From assembly GCA_963726975.1 (NCBI GenBank), contig CAVSEK010000004.1, forward strand, positions 496,001 to 560,000: a stretch of DNA of 64,000 nt, written 5' to 3'. The notes beneath the pieces were generated by a model. The model was not told the DNA's origin. It made no database searches and was given only the letters and a program-made list of their open reading frames with translations. Below, in pieces: positions 35,525 through 44,332 of the stretch. Both the position numbers and the translations under genes were made by a program. The first letter of the stretch is position 1; every line of letters begins with the position of its first letter. This DNA comes from CAVSEK01 sp963726975 (GTDB taxonomy: Bacteria; Actinomycetota; Actinomycetes; Mycobacteriales; SCTD01).

Positions 35525-38500
35525 TCAGCCCGGCAGCAGGCTGCGCACCATCCGCAGCGCCACCGAGAGCGCGGCGAGGTCGGCCGGCTCGACGGTGAGC
35601 GTCTCGGCCAGGGTGGTGCGGGCCCGGGCGAGCCCCTCGCCGTTGGCGGCCTCCCACGCCTCGACCGCCTGCACCGGGTCGGTCCCGGGCGCGGCGCCCC
35701 GCAGGACGGCGGAGGTGAGCCCGGCCAGCGCGGCGTACAGGTCGTAGCGCAGGGACGCCCGGGCCAGCGCCTGCCACCGGTCGGCGCGGGGCAGCCCGCT
35801 GATCCGGGTGAGCAAGCGGTCGACCTCGAAGCGGTCGGACAGCGTGAAGTACAGCGCGGCGACCTCGCGCGGGTCGCGCCCGGCCGCACGGGACAGGTCG
35901 GCGACGTCGAGCAGGCTGAAGGCGTCGAGCAGCGCGGCGGTCCGCTGCGCGAGCGCCTCGGGGAGCCCCGCCTCGGCGAGGTCCCCCGCCCGGCGGACCA
36001 GGCGCTCGGCCTCGACGCCGACGAGCAGGTCGGGCAGCACGGGGCTGAGCGCCTGCACCGTCCCGGCGAGCTGCTCGACCTCCTGCTGCACGTCGATCGC
36101 GCTGCGGCGGGTCTGCAGCAGCCAGCGCACCGCACGGTCGAGCAGCCGCCGGGTCTCGAGGTGCACGAGCGTCTGCGCCCGGGTCGGGACGACGTGGTCC
36201 AGCGCCCCGACGTCGGCCCACAGCCGCTCCAGGTCGAAGACCTCGCGGGCCACCGTCCACGCGCGCACGACCTCGGCCGGCGTCGCGCCGGTCTCCTCCA
36301 CCGCGCGGAAGACGAACGTGGTGCCGCCGTGGTCGACGAGGTCGTTGACCAGGGAGGTGACGATGATCTGGCGGCGCAGGGGGTGGGCGTCGAGCCGCTC
36401 GTCGTAGCGGCGGACCAGCTCGTCCGGGAAGTAGCCGCGCAGCGCCCGCGCCGACCACGCGTCCTCGGGCAGCCCGGTGTCGAGCAGCGCCGCGGTGAGG
36501 GTGGTCTTGGCGTACGCCAGGAGCACGGCCAGCTCGCTGCCGACCAGGCCGCGGCCCTCGGCGGCGCGGGCGGCGAGCACCTGCGGCGAGGGCAGGTGCT
36601 CCAGCCGCCGGTCGAGCTCGCGGCTCGCCTCGAGGGCGTCGAGCATCCGGGCGTGCACCGGCAGCATCGACGGCGCCTGGTGGCGGGCGGTGCCGAGCGC
36701 GAGGTTCTGGTCGTCGTTGTGCCGCAGCACGCGCGCGGCGACCTCGTCGGTCATCGCGACGAGCAGCGCGTCGCGCTCGTCGCGCGGCAGGTCGCCGACC
36801 GACTGCAGCAGGATCTTGATGTTGACCTCGTGGTCGGAGGTGTCGACGCCGGCGGAGTTGTCGATCGCGTCGGTGTTGACCCGCCCACCGAGCAGCGCGT
36901 ACTCGATGCGCCCGAGCTGGGTGAGCCCGAGGTTGCCGCCCTCGCCGACGACCTTCGCGCGCAGCTGCGCGCCGTCGACGCGGAGGGCGTCGTTGGCCTT
37001 GTCGCCGGCCTGCGCGTGGGTCTCGGTCGAGGCCTTGACGTAGGTGCCGATCCCGCCGTTCCACAGCAGGTCGACGGGGGCGGTGAGCACCGCCCGCACG
37101 AGCTCGGCGGGGCTGAGCGCGACGACGTCGTCGGGCAGGCCGAGGGCGGCCCGCACCTGCGGGCTGACGGGCACGCTCTTGGCCGTACGGGGGTAGACGC
37201 CGCCGCCGGGCGAGACGAGCGCGGGGTCGTAGTCGGCCCAGGACGAGCGCGGCAGGGCGAACAGCCGCTGCCGCTCGGCGAACGACACCGCCGGGTCGGG
37301 GTCGGGGTCGAGGAAGACGTGCCGGTGGTCGAAGGCGGCGACGAGCCGCAGGTGCTCCGAGAGCAGCATCCCGTTGCCGAAGACGTCGCCGGACATGTCG
37401 CCGACGCCGACGACCGTGACGTCGTCGCGGGACACGTCGACGCCGAGCTCGCGGAAGTGCCGGTCGACCGAGCGCCACGCGCCGCGGGCGGTGATGCCCA
37501 TCGCCTTGTGGTCGTAGCCCGAGGACCCGCCGGAGGCGAAGGCGTCGCCGAGCCAGAAGCCGCGCTCGAGCGCCAGGCCGTTGGCCAGGTCGGAGAAGGT
37601 CGCGGTGCCCTTGTCGGCCGCGACGACGAGGTAGGTGTCGTCGCCGTCGCGCCGCACGACCCGCTCCGGCGGGCGGACCTGCCCGTCGAGGAGGTCGTCG
37701 GTGAGGTCGAGCATCGCGCCGACGAAGGTGCGGTAGCAGGCGATGCCCTCCGCCAGCCAGCCCTCGCGGTCGGTCGCGGGGTCGGGCAGCCGCTTCGCGA
37801 CGAAGCCGCCCTTGGCCCCCGTCGGGACGATGACGGCGTTCTTGACGACCTGCGCCTTGACCAGCCCGAGCACCTCGGTGCGGAAGTCCTCGCGGCGGTC
37901 CGACCAGCGCAGCCCGCCGCGCGCGACGGCGCCGAAGCGCAGGTGCACGCCCTCGACCCGCGGGCTGTAGACCCAGATCTCGTGCACCGGCCGGGGGCGG
38001 GGCAGGTCCGGCAGGCGCTGCGGGTCGAGCTTGAGGGCGAGGTACGGGTGCGGCTGGCCGTCGGGACCGGGCTGGTAGTGGGTGGTGCGGTCGGTGGCCA
38101 GCACGAGCGCGAGCAGGGCGCGCAGGATGCGGTCGGCGTCCAGGCTCTCCACCGCGTCGAGCCCGGCGACCAGCGCGGCCTCGCGCTCCGCGGCGCGCTC
38201 CTCGCGCCCGGCCGGGGCGTCGGGGTCGAACAGGGCGGCGAACAGGCCGACGAGCTCGACGGCCAGCGGCACCTGCGCGACGAGGACGCTCTGGACGTAC
38301 TCCGCGCTGTAGGTCGAGGAGGTCTGGCGCAGGTAGCGCACGTAGGTGCGCAGCACGAGGACCTGCCGGCGGTCCAGCCCGGCCAGGGTGACCAGCGCGT
38401 TGAGCGGGTCGACGTCGTCGCGCCCGGCCCAGCAGGCGGCGAAGGCCTCGGCGAAGCCCGCGTCACCGCCGGGCAGGACCGTCCCGCCGGGCCCGGCGGG

Positions 38501-40234
38501 CAGCCGCAGCCCGAAGTCGTAGACCCAGCGCCGGCGGCCGTCGCCGCAGTGCAGGGAGTACGGCCGCTCGTCGAGCACGTCGACGCCCAGCGACTGCAGC
38601 ACCGGCAGCACCTGCGACAGCGACAGCGGCCCGTCGCGGTAGACCTTCAGCCGGCGCTGGTCGGGCAGCTCACCGGGACCGGCGTACAGGGCGGTCGCGA
38701 GCGGCCCGTCGGGCTCCAGCGCGACCAGGCGGAGCACGTCCTCGGCGCCGACCCCCGCCGGGAAGTCCTCCTTGTAGGCCTCGGGGAACGCCGCGCCGTA
38801 GACGCCGAGCACGTCGGCCGCGCGCGGGCCGAGCAGCGGCTGCAGGGCCTCGGCCAGGTCGTCGTCCCAGGACCGCGCCGCGGCCGCCAGCCGGGCCTCC
38901 AGCGCGGGCACGTCGACGTCGGGGAGCACCTGGCCGGGCTCTCCACGCACGACGAAGTGCAGCCGGGCCAGCACCGACTCGCTCACCCGCGCGGTGAACT
39001 CGACGCTGTCGGCGCGCAGGGCGTCGCGCAGCACCTCGGTGAGGGCCAGGCGCACGCTCGTCGTGTAGCGGTCGCGGGGCAGGTAGACGAGCACCGACAG
39101 GTAGCGACCGTGCTCGTCGCGGCGCAGGAACAGCCGCAGCTGCCGGCGCTCGCGCAGCCGCACGACCGCCGGGACGATCTCGGCGAGCTCGTCGGTGCGG
39201 GTCTGGAAGAGCTCGTCGCGCGGGAAGGTCTCGAGCACCGCGAGCAGCTCGCGCCCGGTGTGGCTGCTGGCGGTGACGCCGCTGCGCTCGAGCAGGGCGG
39301 CGACCCGGCGGCGCACGACCGGCACCCGCGTGACGCTCTCGGTGTAGGCCACGGCGGCGAACAGGCCGACGAAGCGCTGCTCGCCGACCACCCGCCCGGC
39401 GGGGTCGAGCAGCTGCACGCCGACGTCGTCGAGGTAGGCCGGCCGGTGGACGGTGGAGCGGGTGCCCGCCTTGGTGACCACGAGCGGGCGGCCCTGGGGC
39501 CGGCGGTCGCGGACCTCCTCGGCGAGTCGGGCGGTGGAGGACGCGCGGCGCTCGGCGCGCAGCAGCCCGAGGTCGGTGCCGTCGACGGGCACGAGCGCGG
39601 CCTGCTCGCCCTCCCCCTCGACGCGGTAGCGGGCCGCGCCGAGGAAGGTGAAGCGGTCGTCGGCCAGCCAGGTGAGCAGCTCGCGCGCGTCGCCGTCGGG
39701 GTCGGCGGTGTCGTCCAGGTCGCGGGCGCAGGACCGCGCGGCGGCGGTCATCGCCGGCCAGTCCTCCACCGCGGCCCGCACGTCGCCGAGGACCCGCTGC
39801 AGGTCGACCGCGAGCTGCTCCGGGTGCTCGTCCGGCCCGTCGAGCTCGAGGTGGACCCACGACTCGGGGACCGCGCCGAGCGCGTCGCGGGCGAGGCCGA
39901 CCGCCAGCAGCCGGCCGTCGCCGTCGCGGCGCACCCGCAGCTGCGGGTGCAGCAGCAGCAGCACCGAGCGGCCCTGCCGGGTCAGCTCGGCCACGACCGA
40001 GTCGACGAGGAAGGGCACGTCGTCGGTGACGACGTCGACGACGGTGCGGCGCGGGCCGTCCGGCCGGACCTGCACGACGGCCGTGCCGGTCGCGCGCACC
40101 GCGGCGGCCTCGGCGTGCGCCCGGGCCAGCGCGAGCGCCTGCGCCCCGTCGTGGCCGCGCAGGTCGTCGACCGCGACGTGCCGGAAGTAGGCCGCCCGCA
40201 GCTGCTCGTCGCCCACGGTGGGCGGGGGCGTCAT
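35525..40234 (-). CDS. NAD-specific glutamate dehydrogenase, 180-kDa class
   Basis: 1569-residue large NAD-GDH, which converts glutamate to 2-oxoglutarate and ammonia and occurs in actinobacteria and pseudomonads. The N-terminal third carries ACT-like regulatory regions (DVVTDDVPFLVDSVVAEL). The catalytic core lies near 750-1150: RGGLRWSDRREDFRTEVLGL, the lysine motif PTGAKGGFVAK, GVGDMSGDVFGNGML in the nucleotide-binding domain, and WNGGIGTYVKAS. The C-terminal 350 residues are helical. Start ATG 40234 has no strong Shine-Dalgarno. It is monocistronic and follows a hairpin at 40272-40294. No symbol is used because gdh and gdhB naming is inconsistent. Confidence 0.95.
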   Translation of the reverse strand: MTPPPTVGDEQLRAAYFRHVAVDDLRGHDGAQALALARAHAEAAAVRATGTAVVQVRPDGPRRTVVDVVTDDVPFLVDSVVAELTRQGRSVLLLLHPQLRVRRDGDGRLLAVGLARDALGAVPESWVHLELDGPDEHPEQLAVDLQRVLGDVRAAVEDWPAMTAAARSCARDLDDTADPDGDARELLTWLADDRFTFLGAARYRVEGEGEQAALVPVDGTDLGLLRAERRASSTARLAEEVRDRRPQGRPLVVTKAGTRSTVHRPAYLDDVGVQLLDPAGRVVGEQRFVGLFAAVAYTESVTRVPVVRRRVAALLERSGVTASSHTGRELLAVLETFPRDELFQTRTDELAEIVPAVVRLRERRQLRLFLRRDEHGRYLSVLVYLPRDRYTTSVRLALTEVLRDALRADSVEFTARVSESVLARLHFVVRGEPGQVLPDVDVPALEARLAAAARSWDDDLAEALQPLLGPRAADVLGVYGAAFPEAYKEDFPAGVGAEDVLRLVALEPDGPLATALYAGPGELPDQRRLKVYRDGPLSLSQVLPVLQSLGVDVLDERPYSLHCGDGRRRWVYDFGLRLPAGPGGTVLPGGDAGFAEAFAACWAGRDDVDPLNALVTLAGLDRRQVLVLRTYVRYLRQTSSTYSAEYVQSVLVAQVPLAVELVGLFAALFDPDAPAGREERAAEREAALVAGLDAVESLDADRILRALLALVLATDRTTHYQPGPDGQPHPYLALKLDPQRLPDLPRPRPVHEIWVYSPRVEGVHLRFGAVARGGLRWSDRREDFRTEVLGLVKAQVVKNAVIVPTGAKGGFVAKRLPDPATDREGWLAEGIACYRTFVGAMLDLTDDLLDGQVRPPERVVRRDGDDTYLVVAADKGTATFSDLANGLALERGFWLGDAFASGGSSGYDHKAMGITARGAWRSVDRHFRELGVDVSRDDVTVVGVGDMSGDVFGNGMLLSEHLRLVAAFDHRHVFLDPDPDPAVSFAERQRLFALPRSSWADYDPALVSPGGGVYPRTAKSVPVSPQVRAALGLPDDVVALSPAELVRAVLTAPVDLLWNGGIGTYVKASTETHAQAGDKANDALRVDGAQLRAKVVGEGGNLGLTQLGRIEYALLGGRVNTDAIDNSAGVDTSDHEVNIKILLQSVGDLPRDERDALLVAMTDEVAARVLRHNDDQNLALGTARHQAPSMLPVHARMLDALEASRELDRRLEHLPSPQVLAARAAEGRGLVGSELAVLLAYAKTTLTAALLDTGLPEDAWSARALRGYFPDELVRRYDERLDAHPLRRQIIVTSLVNDLVDHGGTTFVFRAVEETGATPAEVVRAWTVAREVFDLERLWADVGALDHVVPTRAQTLVHLETRRLLDRAVRWLLQTRRSAIDVQQEVEQLAGTVQALSPVLPDLLVGVEAERLVRRAGDLAEAGLPEALAQRTAALLDAFSLLDVADLSRAAGRDPREVAALYFTLSDRFEVDRLLTRISGLPRADRWQALARASLRYDLYAALAGLTSAVLRGAAPGTDPVQAVEAWEAANGEGLARARTTLAETLTVEPADLAALSVALRMVRSLLPG

Positions 40235-40271
40235 GGGGCGCTCAGGGGGGTGCGCACGGCCGTCCTCCTCG

Positions 40272-40294
40272 CGGACCGCGGGTCTCGCGGTCCG
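40272..40294. terminator. Short perfect hairpin between phosphoesterase and NAD-GDH genes
   Basis: A 9-bp perfect stem, CGGACCGCG at 40272-40280 and CGCGGTCCG at 40286-40294, with a 5-nt loop. It lies 7 nt after the phosphoesterase stop on the minus strand and could end the thrC transcript. There is no U-run. Confidence 0.5.
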
Positions 40295-40300
40295 ACGGCC

Positions 40301-41137
40301 TCACCCTGCCACGACCCCCGGCCGCAGCACGAGCACCGGCACCTCGGGCGTCACGGTCCGCAGCGGCAGGGTGGAGCTGCCGATGCCGGCGCTGACGTAC
40401 AGCCGGTCCGCCGGGTACCAGCCGCAGCGCCACCGGTTGCCGTGCCGGCGGCTGATCCGGTGCAGCGGCCGGCCGCGCACCGCGAGCTGCCCGCCGTGGG
40501 TGTGCCCGGCGACGACGAGCGCGACCTGCGGCGGGACGTCGAGCACGACGTCGGGGTTGTGCGTCAGCAGCACCGTCGGCGCGCCGGCGGGCACCGCGGC
40601 GAGCGCGGCGGCCACGTCGGGGGTGCGCGTCCACAGGTCGCCGACACCGGCCACCCACAGCCGCCCGTCGAGCACCGGGACGGCCGACTCCTCGAGCACG
40701 GGCAGCCCCGCGGCGTCGAGCGCGGCGCGCACCCGCTCGCCGAGCTCGGGCGTGGCCCAGTCGTGGTTGCCGAGCACCCCGGCGACAGGGGCGACGTCGC
40801 GCAGCGGCGCCACCGCCCGGGCGACGTCCTCGGGGTCCAGCCGGCTGCCCAGGTGGACGTCGGCGACCCAGTCGCCGAGCAGCAGCACGAGGTCGGGCCG
40901 GGCGTCGGCGACCCGCTGCACGAGCGCGGCGACCCGGTCGAGCCCGACCCACGGCGCCCCGGCGTGCACGTCGGCGACGACGGCGACGCGCAGCCCGTCG
41001 AGCGCCGGCGGCCAGCCGGGGACCTGCAGCGGCACCTCGGGCACGACGAGCCGGCGCGGCACGACGACCCCGGCGTACGCCGCCGCGGCCAGCCCGGAGC
41101 CCGCGACCAGGCCGGCCAGGGCGGCCCTCCGGTTCAG
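40301..41137 (-). CDS. Metallophosphoesterase
   Basis: 278 residues as given. A membrane or twin-arginine-like N-terminus (LNRRAALAGLVAGSGLAAAAYAG) precedes a calcineurin-like phosphoesterase: VVADVHAG, LLLGDWVADV, GVLGNHDWA, LLTHNPD and GHTHGGQL hold the two-metal ligands. The family (YkuE/UDP-2,3-diacylglucosamine hydrolase-like) acts at the membrane. No ATG, GTG or TTG lies before the hydrophobic segment; the only start compatible with it is a CTG whose last bases form CTGA with the threonine synthase stop. If CTG is not used, the start would be a GTG about 25 codons later, losing the anchor. Confidence 0.8.
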   Translation of the reverse strand: MNRRAALAGLVAGSGLAAAAYAGVVVPRRLVVPEVPLQVPGWPPALDGLRVAVVADVHAGAPWVGLDRVAALVQRVADARPDLVLLLGDWVADVHLGSRLDPEDVARAVAPLRDVAPVAGVLGNHDWATPELGERVRAALDAAGLPVLEESAVPVLDGRLWVAGVGDLWTRTPDVAAALAAVPAGAPTVLLTHNPDVVLDVPPQVALVVAGHTHGGQLAVRGRPLHRISRRHGNRWRCGWYPADRLYVSAGIGSSTLPLRTVTPEVPVLVLRPGVVAG

Positions 41138-42399
41138 GCGAGCCCGGTCTGGGCGAACGCGCCGTACGAGGGGGCGATCGTGGCGTCCGGCCCGACGACG
41201 CCGCTGACGGCGTCGAGGGTCTTGAGGCCGTCGCCGGTGTTGTAGAGCACCGTCTCGGCGTCCGGGTCGATCTGCCCGGCCTCGAGCAGCTGCTTGAGCG
41301 TGGCGACCGTGACGCCGCCGGCGGTCTCGGCGAAGACGCCCTCGGTGCGGGCGAGCAGCCGGATGCCCTCGACGACCTGCTCGTCGGAGACGTGCCCCAT
41401 CGCGCCACCGGTGCGCCGCACGGCGTCCAGGGCGTACGGCCCGTCGGCGGGGTTGCCGATCGCCAGGCTGCGGGCGATGGTCTTGGGCTTGACCGGCTTC
41501 ACGGTGTCCCAGCCGTTCTCGTACGCGGTGGCGATCGGCGAGCAGCCGCTGGCCTGCGCGCCGAACACCTTGTACGGCGTGGCGTCGACGAGCCCGAGCC
41601 GGCCGAGCTCGCCGAACGCCTTGTCGACCTTGGTGAGCAGCGAGCCGGACGCCATGGGGATGACCACCTGCTGCGGCAGCCGCCAGCCGAGCTGCTCGGC
41701 CACCTCGTAGCCGAGGGTCTTGCTGCCCTCGGCGTAGTACGGCCGGACGTTGACGTTGACGAACGCCCAGTCCTCGTTCTCGGCGATCTCGCTGCACAGC
41801 CGGTTGACGTCGTCGTACGTCCCCTGGACCGCCACGAGCGTCTGGCCGTAGACGGCGGTCTGCACGACCTTGCCCTGCTCGAGGTCGTCGGGGATGAAGA
41901 CGACGCTGCGCAGGCCGGTCGAGGCGGCGTGGGCGGCGACCGAGTTGGCGAGGTTGCCGGTGCTGGCGCAGCTCACGGTGGTGTAGCCGAACGCGCGGGC
42001 CGCCGAGAGCGCGACGCTCACGACGCGGTCCTTGAAGGAGTGCGTCGGGTTGCCGCTGTCGTCCTTGACCCAGAGCTGGCGCATGCCGAGCTCGCGCGCG
42101 AGGTTCGGCGCGTTGCGCAGCTTGGTCATCCCGGCGCCGATGTCGACGCGGGTGGCGAGGTCCTGGCCGGCGGGCAGCAGCCCGGCGTAGCGCCAGATCG
42201 TCTGCGGGCCCGCCGCGATGCTCTCGCGGGTGACCTCGCGCAGGCGGTCCTCGTCGTAGGCGACCTCGAGCGGCGCGAAGCACTCCAGGCAGACGTGCAC
42301 CGGGGCGAGGTCGACGCGGTTGCCGCACTCGCGGCAGACCAGGCCCGACGCGGGCGAGTCGGCGAAGGCGGCGGGGACAGGGGTGACGGTGCTGGTCAA
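41134..42399 (-). CDS. thrC: Threonine synthase
   Basis: 421-residue PLP enzyme making threonine from O-phosphohomoserine. The PLP lysine is K123 in NPTHSFKDR, and the phosphate-binding glycine loop is GSLLTK. An N-terminal CRECGN...CLECF pair (C22, C25, C37, C40) gives a small zinc ribbon seen in actinobacterial and archaeal forms. The TTG at 42399 is chosen because GAGGAGAGG lies 6 nt upstream and because this ribosome site overlaps the closing stem of a SAM-I riboswitch. A longer reading from 42456 would run into the riboswitch. It is coupled to the phosphoesterase by a CTGA overlap. Confidence 0.95.
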   Translation of the reverse strand: MTSTVTPVPAAFADSPASGLVCRECGNRVDLAPVHVCLECFAPLEVAYDEDRLREVTRESIAAGPQTIWRYAGLLPAGQDLATRVDIGAGMTKLRNAPNLARELGMRQLWVKDDSGNPTHSFKDRVVSVALSAARAFGYTTVSCASTGNLANSVAAHAASTGLRSVVFIPDDLEQGKVVQTAVYGQTLVAVQGTYDDVNRLCSEIAENEDWAFVNVNVRPYYAEGSKTLGYEVAEQLGWRLPQQVVIPMASGSLLTKVDKAFGELGRLGLVDATPYKVFGAQASGCSPIATAYENGWDTVKPVKPKTIARSLAIGNPADGPYALDAVRRTGGAMGHVSDEQVVEGIRLLARTEGVFAETAGGVTVATLKQLLEAGQIDPDAETVLYNTGDGLKTLDAVSGVVGPDATIAPSYGAFAQTGLA

Positions 42400-42411
42400 G
42401 GGAGGCCTCTC

Positions 42412-42539
42412 CTCATCTTCCCCGGCGCGGACGTCGCGGCGGGACGGAGTTGGCACCTGACGCGGAGGCGGGCGGAGCCCTGTGCGCGCTGGTTGCCGGG
42501 GCGTCGTCGGGCCGTGTCCCTGGTGCCCCTCGGGATGAG
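42412..42539 (-). promoter_or_regulatory. SAM-I (S-box) riboswitch in the thrC leader
   Basis: Read on the minus strand, the leader begins CTCATC (42539-42534) and closes with GATGAG (42417-42412), a 6-bp P1. Between them are the conserved S-box core GAGGGGCACCAGGGAC, GGCCCGACGACGCC and CCGGCAACC, and a later GGTGCCAAC, in the order of the SAM-I consensus. The P1 3' arm overlaps the GAGGAGAGG ribosome site, so SAM binding would block thrC translation. Threonine and methionine share homoserine, so SAM control of thrC is sensible. A shorter helix set than in Bacillus is expected in actinobacteria. Confidence 0.85.
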
Positions 42540-42569
42540 CGGTGCTGTGCAGTTGTGGAGTGCGGCTCC

Positions 42570-42575
42570 AGTGTA
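42570..42575 (-). promoter_or_regulatory. Putative -10 element (TACACT) for the thrC leader
   Basis: TACACT on the minus strand lies about 30 nt before the riboswitch P1 and would start the leader near 42563. It is only 14 bp from the divergent otsA -10 element, so the two promoters overlap. Confidence 0.5.
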
Positions 42576-42589
42576 CGGGGCGGCGTCGC

Positions 42590-42595
42590 TAGCCT
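42590..42595 (+). promoter_or_regulatory. Putative -10 element (TAGCCT) of otsA, leaderless
   Basis: TAGCCT is 6 nt before the GTG at 42602, with no Shine-Dalgarno sequence. Confidence 0.55.
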
Positions 42596-42601
42596 TCCCC
42601 G

Positions 42602-44077
42602 GTGGCCGACCTGCTGCTCGCGTCCAACCGCGGGCCCGTGGCGTGGGTCGAGGACGACGACGGGCAGCTGCGCGAGCGGCGGGGCGGCGGCGGGCTGATC
42701 AGCGCGCTGTCCGGCGCCGCGGGCTCCGGCGCGGTGTGGGTGTGCGCGGCGCTGTCCGACGCCGACCGGCGCGCCGTGCGCACCGGTGCGGCCGCGCTGC
42801 CCGGGCTGCGGGTGCTCGACGTCGACCCGGTGGTGTTCGCCCGGGCGTACCACCGGGTGGCCAACTCGCTGCTGTGGTTCGTCGCCCACCTGCTGTTCTC
42901 GACGGCGCAGTCGCCCACCTTCGACGCTCAGAGCCGCCGCGAGTGGGAGGCCTACCGGGCCTACTGCGACGCCTTCGCGGGGGCGCTCGCGGCCGAGGCG
43001 TCGCCGGGCGCGAAGGTGCTCGTGCAGGACTACCACCTCACCCTGGTGCCGGCGCGGCTGCGCGCGCTGCGGCCAGACCTGCGCATCGCGCACTTCACGC
43101 ACACGCCCTGGGCCCCCCCGGAGTACTTCGCGGTGCTGCCCGACGCGGTGGCGCGGGAGGTGCTCCTCGGCATGCTCGGCGCCGACACCGTCGGCTTCCT
43201 GTCGCCGCGCTGGGCCGACGCGTTCGGCCGCTGCTGCGCCGCCGTGCTCGGGGCGCGCTGGGACGGGACGGCGGTGGCGTACGCCGGACGCACGACGCGG
43301 GTGCGCGTGCACGCCCTGGGCGTCGACGGCGAGCAGCTGCGGGCCCGCGCGGCCGCGCCGGACGTGCTCGGGCGGCTCGCGGCGGTGCGCGAGGTCGTCG
43401 GCGACCGGCGGATGGTGCTGCGGGTCGACCGCACCGAGCTCAGCAAGAACGTCGTGCGCGGGCTGCAGGCCTACCGGGAGCTGCTGCGCAGCCGGCCGCA
43501 GTGGCGCGGGCGGGTGGTGCACCTGGCCTTCGCCTACCCCTCGCGGCACGACCTGCCGGAGTACCGCGAGTACACCGCCGCGGTGCAGCGGACGGCGAAC
43601 GACATCAACGAGGAGTTCGCGACGCCGGGCTGGCTGCCGGTGGTGCTCGAGGTGCGGGACGACTACCCGCGGTCGCTCGCGGCGTACGCCCTGGCCGACG
43701 TGCTCGTCTGCAACCCGGTGCGCGACGGCATGAACCTCGTCGCCAAGGAGGGGCCGGTGCTGTCCCCCGCCGGCCTGGCGCTGGTGCTGTCGCGCGAGGC
43801 GGGCGCCGCCGACGAGCTCGGCGCCGACGCGCTGGTGGTCAACCCGTACGACGTCGGCGAGACCGCCGAGGCGATGCACCGCGCGCTGCTCATGCCGGCG
43901 GCGGAGCGGGCGGAGCGGTCGGCGCGGCTCGCCGCGGCGGCCACCGCACTACCGCCGGCCGCCTGGCTCGCCGCTCAGCTCGACGCACTGGAGCAGGGGG
44001 TGCCGGCCCGGGTGCCGGTCGTCAGCGGCGAGCTCGTCGGAGGGAGCGCGGGCGCGAGCCGGGTCAGCCCGGCGTAG
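42602..44077 (+). CDS. otsA: Alpha,alpha-trehalose-phosphate synthase (OtsA)
   Basis: 491-residue GT20 glycosyltransferase making trehalose-6-phosphate from UDP-glucose and glucose-6-phosphate. ASNRGPV at the start, VQDYHLTLVPARLR, HFTHTPWAPPEYF, RVDRTELSKNVVRGLQAY and NPVRDGMNLVAKEG are the conserved nucleotide- and sugar-phosphate-binding segments. The final 30 residues are variable. The GTG at 42602 is set by the adjacent TAGCCT element. It is divergent from thrC, and its partner phosphatase otsB is 10 kb away rather than adjacent. Confidence 0.95.
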   Translation: MADLLLASNRGPVAWVEDDDGQLRERRGGGGLISALSGAAGSGAVWVCAALSDADRRAVRTGAAALPGLRVLDVDPVVFARAYHRVANSLLWFVAHLLFSTAQSPTFDAQSRREWEAYRAYCDAFAGALAAEASPGAKVLVQDYHLTLVPARLRALRPDLRIAHFTHTPWAPPEYFAVLPDAVAREVLLGMLGADTVGFLSPRWADAFGRCCAAVLGARWDGTAVAYAGRTTRVRVHALGVDGEQLRARAAAPDVLGRLAAVREVVGDRRMVLRVDRTELSKNVVRGLQAYRELLRSRPQWRGRVVHLAFAYPSRHDLPEYREYTAAVQRTANDINEEFATPGWLPVVLEVRDDYPRSLAAYALADVLVCNPVRDGMNLVAKEGPVLSPAGLALVLSREAGAADELGADALVVNPYDVGETAEAMHRALLMPAAERAERSARLAAAATALPPAAWLAAQLDALEQGVPARVPVVSGELVGGSAGASRVSPA

Positions 44078-44332
44078 GGGCGACGCTGGTCCTGCAACCC
44101 GCCCGCGTGTCCCTCCACAGGGGCGACCCGGACCCAGGTGCTCATGGCCGCCAACGGGCCGCAGCGCGCCTCGCGGCAGATCAGTGCGTCACTCCCGCAG
44201 CTCGTCCGCCCCTTGAGGACCTGCGGGGGATGCTGGGCTGCAGGGTTGTCGCCATCGTCAGACGCGAGCATCGTGTGCCCATCGGTGACGCACCCGGAGT
44301 GCGCCGCTTCAGCAGGAAGGGAGCTGGTCGGC

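Noticed and set aside
40272..40294. Hairpin with a GGTCT loop as a second SECIS
   Set aside because: It lies between genes, with no in-frame TGA 15-20 nt upstream in any supported reading frame; a terminator is simpler.
34907..41245. 2112-codon plus-strand reading frame opposite NAD-GDH
   Set aside because: Antisense shadow of NAD-GDH and the phosphoesterase, made possible by very high GC.
44138..44332. Upstream extension of the ABM-like gene
   Set aside because: The added 65 residues are cysteine/serine-rich and unlike the domain; the Shine-Dalgarno favours 44333.
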